A program made the position numbers and the translations under genes. From Pinibacter sp031553495 (GTDB lineage Bacteria; Bacteroidota; Bacteroidia; Chitinophagales; Chitinophagaceae): a stretch of DNA of 64,000 bases. Below the pieces are notes generated by a model. It did not search any database. It saw only the letters and a program-made list of their open reading frames with translations, and was not told the origin of the DNA. The stretch covers positions 3,500 through 67,499 of the forward strand of contig JAVBLN010000005.1 of assembly GCA_031553495.1 (NCBI GenBank). The letters run 5' to 3'. Below, in pieces: positions 1 through 7,987 of this stretch. How positions within the stretch are numbered: position 1 is the first letter of the stretch; the number at the start of each line of letters is the position of its first letter.

Positions 1-180
1 AACGGAAAGATCAATTACCGTAAAAGCGACCTAAATGACCAGCCCTGCCCTGCTTATGCGCTGGAAGGTTATACAAAAGACAATCAGCGCGTGCGCATAG
101 TGTTTGCGCAATGCGACAATGTTACCAAAGTGGTTACCTGCATCGATCTTGATAATGAATATGAATGCGATTGCAACTAA
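1..180 (+). CDS. C-terminal end of a DUF4258-like protein (partial)
   Basis: Frame 1 is open from the first base and stops at 178-180, giving the last 59 residues of a protein that starts before the window. The fragment has the pattern PCPAYALEGYT, then VRIVFAQC, then KVVTCIDL, and ends with a CDCN tail. I recognise this as the usual end of small DUF4258 proteins, a family without a settled function. Four of its cysteines are spread as PCP, AQC, VTC and CDC. It lies 46 bases before the acyltransferase gene on the same strand and could be co-transcribed with it. The assignment rests on pattern recall from a short fragment. Confidence 0.6.
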   Translation, partial: NGKINYRKSDLNDQPCPAYALEGYTKDNQRVRIVFAQCDNVTKVVTCIDLDNEYECDCN

Positions 181-226
181 TTCTCACCAAAGTTTTTTAA
201 CCGTTAATTTTTTACACCATCATTTC

Positions 227-973
227 ATGAAATATATTCTAAAGCCTTTCCGTATCATATATTGTATTTACGCGTTTTTACTGTTCTTTGGTTTTATGTT
301 TTTATTAATGCCCTTTTTTTTCCTTGCCACTTTTTTGGGGAAAATAAAAGGAGGCAACCTCATTTTCAGAATTTGCACACTTTGGGCAGATGTACAGTTT
401 GTTCTGATGGGTATTTTTACCAAAACAATTCATGAAGCGAAAACACGGGAAAAAAGACCCTGCATTTTTGTAGCCAATCACATCTCCTATTTCGATATTC
501 CCATGATTGTAAAAGTAATCAGGGAGCCTGTAAGGCCGCTTGGAAAATATGAAATGAGCAAAATTCCCGTATTTGGATATTTGTATAAGAACGCTGTAGT
601 AATGGTAAATCGCAGCAGCCCGAAAAACCGTGCTAAAAGTGTGCTTACGCTTAAAAAATTCTTGCGTTTCGGTGTTTCTGTTTTCATATTTCCCGAAGGC
701 ACTTTCAACGAAACGCCCAACCCTTTAAAAGCATTTTATGATGGTGCTTTTCGTATTGCCATTGAAACACAAACCCCCATACAACCTGTTCTTTTTCCGG
801 ATACCATAAAACGCATGCATTATCGTAGTATATTTTCCTTAACACCCGGTAAATGCCGTGCTATTTTTATTGAATCTATTGAAGTATCAGGCCTCTCTAT
901 TGAAGATCTTCCACAATTAAAAGCGCTTGTTTATGAAAAAATGGAAAAAGCGCTTGTTAATTTGAAAAAATGA
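227..973 (+). CDS. plsC: 1-acyl-sn-glycerol-3-phosphate acyltransferase (PlsC family)
   Basis: A 248-residue membrane-bound acyltransferase that would add an acyl chain to lysophosphatidic acid or a related lysolipid. A hydrophobic stretch at about residues 8-38 anchors it in the inner membrane. The catalytic NHx4D motif is NHISYFD at residues 84-90, and the second block FPEGT is at 155-159, which binds the substrate phosphate in this family. I use the ATG at 227 because the protein then begins MKYILKPF directly before the membrane segment. The open frame reaches back to 104, but that extension overlaps the preceding gene and looks non-coding. The length fits the family. Substrate preference cannot be told from the sequence. 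Confidence 0.88.
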   Translation: MKYILKPFRIIYCIYAFLLFFGFMFLLMPFFFLATFLGKIKGGNLIFRICTLWADVQFVLMGIFTKTIHEAKTREKRPCIFVANHISYFDIPMIVKVIREPVRPLGKYEMSKIPVFGYLYKNAVVMVNRSSPKNRAKSVLTLKKFLRFGVSVFIFPEGTFNETPNPLKAFYDGAFRIAIETQTPIQPVLFPDTIKRMHYRSIFSLTPGKCRAIFIESIEVSGLSIEDLPQLKALVYEKMEKALVNLKK

Positions 974-1073
974 TAATTTAAGGCAGCCGGGAAACAGGAT
1001 TATTAGAAATGATCCAATATTTCACAGATATGATTTTAATTAACCTCGAACAGAAAAATATTTTGTATTGATT

Positions 1074-1147
1074 TTTTTACCGGCATTATTGCTACTATTA
1101 AGCATCGTTGTGTCACTCACTTGTACTGTAGTAATGCTATTCAGCAA
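1074..1147 (+). repeat. Dispersed repeat, copy 1 (plus, GTGTCAC core)
   Basis: T-tract, then CCGGCATTATTGCTACTATT, the GTGTCAC core and the right arm GTAGTAATGCTATT. It lies in the 990-base gap between plsC and the carboxyltransferase gene and has no minus partner nearby. See the family description under findings. Confidence 0.85.
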
Positions 1148-1210
1148 ATCAGTGAATTAGGAAATTAGTAATTCCGCATTCGTCGCATTTCCTCATTTAT
1201 CACCTTTTCA

Positions 1211-1549
1211 TATTAGCCTTGTCAAAACGCAAAAGAAATGCTCGTTCCAACCATTTTCACATTTTCAAATTAGCCATTTCAAAATTCATTTACACATTTC
1301 CACATTTATCACATTCTCATATTAGTCAGCCTGAGCAAAACACAAAGAAAATGCCTGCTCTCTCCATTTTCAAATTTTCAAATTAGCACGTTTTCAAATT
1401 CATTTCCCACATTTCCACATTTATCACATTCTCACATTAGTCGGCCTGATCAAAACACAAAGGAAATGCCCGCTCTCTCCATTTTAAAATTTTCAAATTA
1501 GCACATTATCAAATTAATTCACACATTTCCATATTTATCACATTCTCAC
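1211..1549. repeat. Three imperfect tandem copies of a ~115-bp AT-rich unit
   Basis: Units begin near 1211, 1320 and 1435. Each runs from ATTAGYC through CAAAACRCAAAG.AAATGC and ends with CACATTTATCACATTCTCA. Copies two and three are close to identical, and copy one has diverged. Inside each unit are shorter echoes of TTTCAAATTAGC and CACATTTCC, so the array probably grew by nested duplication. No open frame crosses it. The rest of the gap up to 1965 is AT-rich and shows no gene or clear promoter. Confidence 0.8.
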
Positions 1550-1965
1550 CTTAATCAAATTTTTTCCCCACAAAAAGGTATTTTTTATGCTTTAACATAA
1601 ATTTATTCTAACAAACTTCATGTAAAAAAAAGAAATATTGTCTTAATATGTGGAACTTCTAAGATAATCTTCTATTACATGATAGATAGCGAAATTTAAA
1701 CTGTTACAAATAACGATATGTTGGTAACCGTGAATAATATGTATAGTGCTTTTTTTCGCCGGTTACCGAATTGTGAAAACGATAAAATAAAAATATTTGT
1801 AAGGCTTTTATTACGAAATTTCAGTATCGAAAAAATGACTGTTAAAGAAACATAAGAAACACAAGCAACTTCATTTCAATTGGTATCTGCCGTCAGCTTC
1901 TGTCAGATACCTAAACTGATTGATGACTTAATTTTAATAAACATATATATAACCCTGGTTTTTTT

Positions 1966-3747
1966 ATGAAAAAGGAAATAAAATTCAGTTTAGTTTACCG
2001 CGACATGTGGCAATCTTCTGGTAAATACCAGCCACGGGTAGACCAGTTAAAACAAATAGCACCGGTGATAGTAGACATGGGATGTTTTGCAAGGGTAGAA
2101 ACAAACGGAGGTGCATTTGAACAAGTAAATTTATTGTATGGCGAAAACCCTAACGCCTCGGTAAGAGCTTTCACAGCACCATTAAACAAAGCCGGTATTC
2201 AAACACACATGCTGGACCGCGGGCTTAACGGGCTGCGCATGAATCCCGTTCCCTCCGATGTAAGGAAATTAATGTACAAAGTAAAACATGCGCAGGGAGT
2301 GGATATTACCCGCATCTTTTGCGGACTGAATGATCCGCGAAATATTATCCCCTCAATACACTATGCAAAAGAAGGCGGTATGATTCCGCAAGCGGCGCTA
2401 TGCATTACGCATTCTCCCCTGCATACTGTTGATTACTATGTAAAGCTTGCCACGCAACTGGTTGAAGCAGGCGCCACTGAAATATGCCTGAAAGATATGG
2501 CGGGCATTGGCCGTCCATATAGTATCGGGCAAATTATTAAAGGTATCAAAACCCGTTTTCCAAAAGTGCTGGTACAATATCACGGGCACACCGGCCCCGG
2601 TTTTGCAGTTGCGTCTATAATAGAAGCGGCTGCCAATGGCGTTGATATCGTAGATGTAGCTATGGAGCCGCTTTCATGGGGTATGATGCACCCTGATGTT
2701 ATAACCATCCATGCCATGCTGAAAGATGCCGGTTACCTGGTACCCGATATCAATATGGAAGCCTATATGGAAGCCAGAAGTCTTACACAAAGTTTTATAG
2801 ATGACTTCCTGGGTTATTTTATTGATCCGGGCAATATGAAAACTTCTTCAATGCTTGTAGGCTGCGGATTACCGGGTGGTATGATGGGCTCTATGATGGC
2901 AGATCTGAAAGGAATGCACAGTGCCATAAATCTTGCATTGCTTCAACATGACAAACCGGAAGTTTCCCTCAACAATCTGCTTATACAACTGTTTAAAGAA
3001 GTAGAAGCTATTTGGCCAATGCTGGGTTATCCACCATTAGTTACGCCATTTAGCCAATATGTAAAAAATATAGCGCTGATGAATATTTTTGCAAGAGCGA
3101 AAGATGAACAGCGTTTTTCAACTATTGATAAAGACAGTTGGAATATGATTTTGGGCAAAATGGGTAAACTGCCCGGCCCGCTGGCTCCGGAAATTATTGC
3201 CATCGCAAAAGAAAAAGGTATGGAATTTTATGAAGGCAATCCACAGGATGCATTCCCCGATGAACTGGAAAAATTCCGTACGGAAATGAAAAATAACGGA
3301 TGGAGCGAAGGCAAGGACAAGGAAGAGTTATTTGAATTTGCCATGCACGAACGGCAGTACCGCGATCTTATATCCGGAATTGCGAAAGACCGCTTTAATA
3401 AAGAGCTGGAACAGGCAAAGGAAAAAGCAGGTGCGCCAATTATTGTAAAACGTCCGGTGGTGGAAGTGCCCATGTTCAATGTGGAAGATATAATAACAAA
3501 GTTTCCTGATGCAAAACCGGTGCATGCGCCACACAAAGGAAAAGTTTTATGGCAATACGATATGGACGATACCTCCACCGCTCCGTTTGTAGGCGCCGCC
3601 GTAATGAAAGACGACAATATTTGCTATATACTCACCACTTATGGAATAGAACCAGTTACCGTGGGGTATAAAGGCACTATTGTTGCCGTATATGCAAAAC
3701 AGGGAAATGATGTAGTGAAAGGTGAAGTGCTGGCTTTTGTAAATTAG
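1966..3747 (+). CDS. Carboxyltransferase (OadA/PycB-like) with degenerate C-terminal biotinyl domain
   Basis: A 593-residue protein of the oxaloacetate decarboxylase alpha / pyruvate carboxylase B family. The N-terminal HMGL-like TIM barrel has YRDMWQ at 11-16 in place of the usual RDTTLRDAHQ. It keeps KDMAG at 176-180 (carbamylated lysine and metal site) and HGHTG at 206-210 (metal-binding HxH). A PYC/OADA domain follows. The last ~75 residues have the biotinyl-domain pattern, with KGTIVAVYAKQGNDVVKGE near the end. However, where AMKM should carry the biotin lysine the protein reads TYGIEPV, so it cannot be biotinylated there. No biotin carboxylase or membrane beta subunit gene lies nearby. 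It may use a separate carrier protein or do another lyase-type reaction. The family is clear, the reaction is not. Confidence 0.8.
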   Translation: MKKEIKFSLVYRDMWQSSGKYQPRVDQLKQIAPVIVDMGCFARVETNGGAFEQVNLLYGENPNASVRAFTAPLNKAGIQTHMLDRGLNGLRMNPVPSDVRKLMYKVKHAQGVDITRIFCGLNDPRNIIPSIHYAKEGGMIPQAALCITHSPLHTVDYYVKLATQLVEAGATEICLKDMAGIGRPYSIGQIIKGIKTRFPKVLVQYHGHTGPGFAVASIIEAAANGVDIVDVAMEPLSWGMMHPDVITIHAMLKDAGYLVPDINMEAYMEARSLTQSFIDDFLGYFIDPGNMKTSSMLVGCGLPGGMMGSMMADLKGMHSAINLALLQHDKPEVSLNNLLIQLFKEVEAIWPMLGYPPLVTPFSQYVKNIALMNIFARAKDEQRFSTIDKDSWNMILGKMGKLPGPLAPEIIAIAKEKGMEFYEGNPQDAFPDELEKFRTEMKNNGWSEGKDKEELFEFAMHERQYRDLISGIAKDRFNKELEQAKEKAGAPIIVKRPVVEVPMFNVEDIITKFPDAKPVHAPHKGKVLWQYDMDDTSTAPFVGAAVMKDDNICYILTTYGIEPVTVGYKGTIVAVYAKQGNDVVKGEVLAFVN

Positions 3748-3798
3748 TAAAATAGAATGTAACTGTCGTATAGTTTTGAAGTTTTATTTATGTAACAA

Positions 3799-3864
3799 GC
3801 AGCGGAGCCTTGATTGGGCCTAAGTTGCGACGCTCCGTTCAACTTTAGTAATGCTTATCATCTG
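3799..3864 (+). repeat. Dispersed repeat, copy 2 (plus, GCGACGC core)
   Basis: The left arm is TTGATTGGGCCTAAG, the core is GCGACGC and the right arm ends ATGCTTATCATCTG. Its last 18 bases (3847-3864) are an exact inverted match to 3897-3914 of the next copy. Together the two would fold into one large hairpin. Confidence 0.8.
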
Positions 3865-3896
3865 TTAAAAAAAATCACTCCATGATTTGAATTTAG

Positions 3897-3974
3897 CAGA
3901 TGATAAGCATTACTGCTGTACAAGGGAGTGACACAACGATGCTTAATAGTAGCACTACCGCCGGTCCCAAAAAA
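3897..3974 (-). repeat. Dispersed repeat, copy 3 (minus, GTGTCAC core)
   Basis: Minus-strand copy facing copy 2 across a 32-base spacer. It ends on the plus strand with CCGCCGGTCCC and an A-tract. The region from 3975 to 4301 has no gene and holds only AT-rich DNA before the protease. Confidence 0.85.
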
Positions 3975-4290
3975 ATCAATACATTTATATTACCAGCCTG
4001 AAGTATAACCCGGCAATCCATTTCTGAAATCGCGTAACCGGATGACTCAAAATTCTAACAGGAATTAATTTTAACAATACCAAAGATTTTAATATTCCAT
4101 TATGCTTTATCGTTTGGAAATCAAAATTTATTTGCGATAAATAGCCTGTAAATTTTTAATTTTACAGCGCGAAGTACGAAAGCCTTAGTAAAACATTTGT
4201 TAAACACTTTTAATGGTACAACAAGATATTTAAGGTGTTTGTTATTTTGTGTGGAATTTGATTTTTAATTGACTAAAAGTTCTATTTCAA

Positions 4291-4298
4291 AAGGAGAA
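4291..4298 (+). promoter_or_regulatory. Strong Shine-Dalgarno site of the HtrA gene
   Basis: AAGGAGAA lies four bases before the ATG at 4302. Such a clear site is uncommon in this genome and fixes the start, rather than the TTG at 4269 further upstream. Confidence 0.7.
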
Positions 4299-4301
4299 TA
4301 T

Positions 4302-5795
4302 ATGACAACAAAACAAGTACTTTCGATTATTTTGCTTAGCGCAGGAACTTCTATTGGAAGCATGTGGGCTTACAATAAAATAAACACTCAAACTACTTAC
4401 CAGTATCCGGTTGGAGATAGTGGAAAACTTCCATCAAATTATACAGGTTTTTTTGATGGGATGAACAACGGCACTCCGCCATCCGATTTTACGCAGGCTG
4501 CAAATGCAGCTATTCCGGCAACTGTGCACATCAAAACCAAAGCAACACGCATGGCCAGCAACAATTTGCCAAGGCGTAACCCGTTGCTGGATCTTTTCGG
4601 TTTCGATTTTGATGAAGGTTTTGGCGGAATGGAACGCGCCATACCTCAAATGGCGTCAGGCTCAGGAGCCATTATTAGTGAAGACGGTTATATTGTAACC
4701 AACAATCACGTAGTGGATGGTAGCGACGAGATCAATGTAACACTCAACAATAAAAAGACTTTTAAAGCCAAGCTGGTGGGTTCGGATCCCAGTAGTGATA
4801 TAGCGGTGATAAAAATTGAAGCAAAAGGACTTCCATTCCTGTTGTATGGCAATTCCGATGATGCCAGAATCGGCCAATGGGTGCTGGCGGTTGGTTATCC
4901 GCTTACATTGGAAACCACTGTTACAGCCGGTATTATTAGTGCCAAAGGCAGAACGCTGGATATCAACAGACGCCAAAGCAATTCGCCCGTTGAGTCATTT
5001 ATACAAACCGATGCGGCAGTAAATCCGGGAAACAGCGGCGGTCCGCTTATTTCCATCGATGGAAAAATGCTGGGCATCAATTCGGCTATAGCCTCCCCTA
5101 CCGGTACATTTGCCGGTTATTCATTTACCATTCCCGTAAATATTGTCAAAAAAATTGTGGCCGATATTATTAAATACGGCTCCGCGCAAAGAGGTTACCT
5201 CGGTATCAATTATGCACCCGACGGACTTTCCGATGAACAAAAGGAACAACATGGCGTTAAAACCGGCGATGGTGTATATGTAATGGAAGTAGTGAAAGAT
5301 GGCGCCGCTGCTTCAGCCGGTATTAAATCCGGAGATTTTATAGAAAAAGTAAATGATGTGCCTGTACAATCCGGTGCGGATATGGTGGGCCAAATAGCGA
5401 TTTACAGACCGGGCGACAAAGTTAAAATCAGTTACCGCCGTGATGGAAAGTTACATGATGTAAATGTAACATTGCGCAATAGCGCCGGCACTACAGAAAT
5501 TGGCAGAAGCGCAATATTAGAAAAGTTGGGGGCAGACCTTGAAACACTTTCTAAGAAAGACGCAGCCGACCTGGGCGTGAAAGGTGGTGTAACTGTGAAA
5601 AAGGTAAAACCGGGCGGAATTTTTGAACGTTCAAAGATCCAGGATACTTACGTAATATTAAAGGTGAACGGCCAGGATGTAAAAACTATAGATGAATTTA
5701 GAAAAGCACTTGAAAATTCAGGAGTTACAGCTAAGCTGGAAGGTATTTATCCGGGTTATGAAGGAATTTATCCTTATCCGCTGCGATTGAATTAA
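4302..5795 (+). CDS. htrA: HtrA/DegP-type periplasmic serine protease
   Basis: A 497-residue Do-like protease for quality control of envelope proteins. A signal-anchor segment lies at residues 4-23. The trypsin-like domain holds the full catalytic triad: His136 in NNHVVDG, Asp166 in SSDIAVIKIE and Ser245 in GNSGGPL. Two PDZ domains follow, at roughly 295-385 and 405-490, and the first contains RGYLGINY at its start. The length and domain order match DegP/DegQ relatives, so the gene looks intact. It stands alone, and a perfect hairpin terminator follows 20 bases after the stop. No regulator gene is nearby. Whether it is heat- or envelope-stress-controlled is not visible here. Confidence 0.93.
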   Translation: MTTKQVLSIILLSAGTSIGSMWAYNKINTQTTYQYPVGDSGKLPSNYTGFFDGMNNGTPPSDFTQAANAAIPATVHIKTKATRMASNNLPRRNPLLDLFGFDFDEGFGGMERAIPQMASGSGAIISEDGYIVTNNHVVDGSDEINVTLNNKKTFKAKLVGSDPSSDIAVIKIEAKGLPFLLYGNSDDARIGQWVLAVGYPLTLETTVTAGIISAKGRTLDINRRQSNSPVESFIQTDAAVNPGNSGGPLISIDGKMLGINSAIASPTGTFAGYSFTIPVNIVKKIVADIIKYGSAQRGYLGINYAPDGLSDEQKEQHGVKTGDGVYVMEVVKDGAAASAGIKSGDFIEKVNDVPVQSGADMVGQIAIYRPGDKVKISYRRDGKLHDVNVTLRNSAGTTEIGRSAILEKLGADLETLSKKDAADLGVKGGVTVKKVKPGGIFERSKIQDTYVILKVNGQDVKTIDEFRKALENSGVTAKLEGIYPGYEGIYPYPLRLN

Positions 5796-5814
5796 AGTTA
5801 AACGTGCGGAACTC

Positions 5815-5867
5815 AAAGGTCAGAAATCAGGTATCAGAAAACCGGTAATTGATTTCTGACCTTTTTT
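5815..5867 (+). terminator. Rho-independent terminator after htrA
   Basis: A perfect 15-bp stem (5815-5829 with 5850-5864) with a 20-base loop, continuing into a run of T. The left arm starts with AAAGG, so it may also end the convergent SET gene transcript. Confidence 0.8.
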
Positions 5868-5967
5868 GTAGCCAGCAGCCGCTTATTAGAGGCAAGATAC
5901 TTTTGACAACAAGCCTGTTAAAATTTATCATCAACTTATAATTTGAGCATTCTCAACTCTCCACTCA

Positions 5968-6372
5968 TTAAATGAATCCTTTACAATTTGGAGCGCCGCA
6001 TCTGCATTTAAGTTTTCCGTCGTGATGAGTTTCACCATAATTGCAGGTAAGCTCCTCGCCTTTTTTAATTTTTTTCAACGAATAGAATTCCACCTTTCCA
6101 TAAGCCACACGCATGTATGTGTTGGGATTGCAGGAATGGTTAATAAAATTCAGTTCGTTTTTATCAATGCTGCCATCAAGTGCACGGCCATCACCAAACT
6201 CAACCATCGCGATTCTTTTTTGAGTTTCCACTAATTGCCTTGCTTTTCTCAGGCTGATAATTTTACCACCCATATTTCCAAGTTTCTTTCGCGGCGGAAT
6301 ATTTTCCAACGCAAAAGTTCCTTTACCATCAATCTTGCTTTTCCGCGATTCCAAAGCATAAGTAAGTACCAT
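5968..6372 (-). CDS. Small SET-domain protein lysine methyltransferase
   Basis: A 134-residue stand-alone SET domain, predicted to use S-adenosylmethionine to methylate a protein lysine. The AdoMet/knot motif is NHSCNPN at residues 78-84. The second motif GEELTCNYG is at 105-113, with the catalytic-type tyrosine at 112. A post-SET zinc-binding element follows, with Cys123, Cys125 and Cys130 pairing with Cys81. All the hallmarks of an active enzyme are present, although the protein is little more than the core domain. Small SET proteins of this kind occur in many bacteria, with targets mostly unknown. It is convergent with htrA and shares no operon with its neighbours. Confidence 0.88.
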   Translation of the reverse strand: MVLTYALESRKSKIDGKGTFALENIPPRKKLGNMGGKIISLRKARQLVETQKRIAMVEFGDGRALDGSIDKNELNFINHSCNPNTYMRVAYGKVEFYSLKKIKKGEELTCNYGETHHDGKLKCRCGAPNCKGFI

Positions 6373-6412
6373 ATTGCAATAAGATTATGTTTGTAAATTT
6401 TCACGCGAAGAT

Positions 6413-6535
6413 AATTTAGATTTGAGATTTGAGATTTGAGATGCTTTAGGTTGAGCTTTCTTGAAAAAATGCGGATATTGTGTTTTATGCAGATCTTGTT
6501 TAAAAGAATCTCAAATTTTAAATTTCAAATTTCAG
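6413..6535. repeat. TTTGAGA heptamer array with a distal inverted match
   Basis: Bases 6419-6442 repeat a 7-base unit (TTTGAGA) about 3.5 times. A rough inverted counterpart, AATCTCAAATTTTAAATTTC, lies at 6507-6526. It sits just upstream of the SET gene start and downstream of the small RDD gene. It may be a simple-sequence remnant of a larger palindrome. Confidence 0.55.
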
Positions 6536-6563
6536 ATTGTTGGGGTCGGAATTTATACCCATC

Positions 6564-6989
6564 TTATTTCTTTACAACATATGTGTCAGTCCATCTGTCG
6601 TGCCAGGGACTATAGCCTAATGCGCTAAATGGTTCAAATGGCACAAGTCTGCTGAGCGATCGTTTTAAAGCATCACCAAATGTAACAGACGAGCCATCTT
6701 CCTTTACAACTTTTGTTCCTGTAATCAGTTTGCCAACAGTTCTGCCACTTGTTCCTTCTGCAAGAGAATAGTATAAAACGAAAACAACAATAGCAACAAG
6801 GTAAGCAAACATCTTGTTTGTAAGTAGTTCTGCCATTCCCATTATTGCAAGCAACATACCTGCAACAAAGGAAAGCGCATAATAAACAATATAATCAATA
6901 ATGAAATTAGCCAATCGCTGCCACCGGGTAGCATGTTCCATTGATATCTCTGACTCTAAATCAATGAGAAGGTCTTCTTTAGTTTCCAT
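6564..6989 (-). CDS. Small RDD-family membrane protein
   Basis: A 141-residue inner-membrane protein. The RDD motif area is ATRWQRLANFIIDY at residues 20-33, followed by two hydrophobic segments at about 34-52 and 60-80. The family signature GTSGRTVGKLITGTKVV follows at about 99-115, and the C-terminus is short. RDD proteins have no settled general role. Some have been proposed to move ions or small metabolites. It is a shorter relative of the RDD protein at 7192-7926, but its own gene is separated from that one by a dispersed repeat. It reads away from the SpoIIM/MoxR operon and is probably transcribed on its own. Confidence 0.85.
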   Translation of the reverse strand: METKEDLLIDLESEISMEHATRWQRLANFIIDYIVYYALSFVAGMLLAIMGMAELLTNKMFAYLVAIVVFVLYYSLAEGTSGRTVGKLITGTKVVKEDGSSVTFGDALKRSLSRLVPFEPFSALGYSPWHDRWTDTYVVKK

Positions 6990-7026
6990 AGATATTAAAT
7001 TTTAGGCAATGGTATTAACTTAAGCG

Positions 7027-7105
7027 CCGAATAGCGAATAAAATGTACAAGAGTGCGACGCAACAAAAGCCCAATTCTTATTCTTAGCCGGGCCCATAAT
7101 TAAAT
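7027..7105 (-). repeat. Dispersed repeat, copy 4 (minus, GCGTCGC core)
   Basis: Reads GAATAGCG, then the core with GTACAAGAGTG, then AAAGCCCAATTC and GCCGGGCCCATAAT on the plus strand. The left arm (minus reading) is GAATTGGGC instead of CTACTATTAAGC, one of the rarer arm types. It lies between the two RDD genes. Confidence 0.75.
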
Positions 7106-7191
7106 CTTTTTTAAATTAATGGTATTGCCATTTAAGGATTAATTAATTATTTTTTACAAAAATACGCTTGGTAATTTAGTTGCTAAATAAA

Positions 7192-7926
7192 TTACTGGCG
7201 CGTTGATAAGTAGTTATAATCTTTTAAAATATTCTCCAGGAAAACCACATCATCTTCCTGTTCCGTAATGCTTAATACTTCCCTGATCTTTGCGGTGGTT
7301 CGGTATAATAGTGTGGTGTTATTTTGCTTTATGGCCGCATCCAGCACGCCTTTTATAAGATTCATGTCTCTGTCGCTCAATCGCAAGACATTGGTGTATT
7401 TTGGTTTATAATCTTCGGCAAGTTCAAAGAAAACTGTTTCGTTCAAATCGCCGGACAGCTTTGTATCAATCACCATAGTGCCTGCCGCAAGATCGCCAAG
7501 GCGTTGGTTTTTACGGGTAACCATATAGCTGATAAGGCCGGGAAGGAGAAAACCAAAATCAACAATACGTAACAGCCAACGCAGCAATAACTGGTGAATA
7601 GCAGGCCGTCCGCCTGTATCGCTGATTACTCTGATTCCGGTCATTTTTTTTCCCACACTTTGTCCGTTCATTAGTGTTTCGCAAACAATATGATATAAAA
7701 GCAAAGGCAGAAAAAGTAACATTTGCAATCCGGATAAATTATATAGAAGCGGCAGATTGTTTGAGCCTGCGCTTTCGTTATAAGTACTTAGTATTTTTGA
7801 AACTATAATATAGTAAGCCGCCATAATGAACCAGTCTGCCAAATATGCAAGAAATCTTTTATGGAATGGGGCTGTTTCAAATTCCAGTTCTATATTTAAA
7901 CTTGTTTGAACTGTAATTTTTTCCAT
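7192..7926 (-). CDS. RDD-family membrane protein
   Basis: A 244-residue membrane protein. I use the ATG at 7926 (protein MEKITVQTSLN) rather than the longer open frame to 8037, which would run into the divergent gene. The RDD motif region KRFLAYLADWFIM comes after a ~20-residue soluble start. Three hydrophobic segments lie within residues 25-150, and NGQSVGKKMTGIRVI is the family signature. The C-terminal ~90 residues are soluble, with LSDRDMNLIKGVLDAA. This gene is the divergent partner of the SpoIIM/DUF4129/DUF4350/MoxR/DUF58 run, and that gene set recurs together in Bacteroidota. Only 61 bases separate the two starts, so both promoters must lie in that gap. Confidence 0.85.
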   Translation of the reverse strand: MEKITVQTSLNIELEFETAPFHKRFLAYLADWFIMAAYYIIVSKILSTYNESAGSNNLPLLYNLSGLQMLLFLPLLLYHIVCETLMNGQSVGKKMTGIRVISDTGGRPAIHQLLLRWLLRIVDFGFLLPGLISYMVTRKNQRLGDLAAGTMVIDTKLSGDLNETVFFELAEDYKPKYTNVLRLSDRDMNLIKGVLDAAIKQNNTTLLYRTTAKIREVLSITEQEDDVVFLENILKDYNYLSTRQ

Positions 7927-7987
7927 TAATTTTAACCATTTATTTGAGTGTAAAGTAATTTTAATTTCGAAGATAAAACAACCCTGA

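Noticed and set aside
104..226. 41-codon N-terminal extension of the acyltransferase
   Set aside because: It overlaps the end of the preceding gene in another frame and has no feature of the family; the membrane anchor begins right after the ATG at 227.
1074..1147. Dispersed repeats as rho-independent terminators because of their T-tract
   Set aside because: In plus copies the T-tract is at the 5' side and in minus copies it reads as A on the gene strand, so it is on the wrong side for most of the upstream genes.
1211..1549. Possible CRISPR-like array
   Set aside because: The repeated unit is continuous with no unique spacers, units are ~115 bases and imperfect, and no cas gene is near.
4269..4301. 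TTG start for the HtrA protease
   Set aside because: A strong AAGGAGAA site directly before the ATG at 4302 makes the shorter form far more likely.
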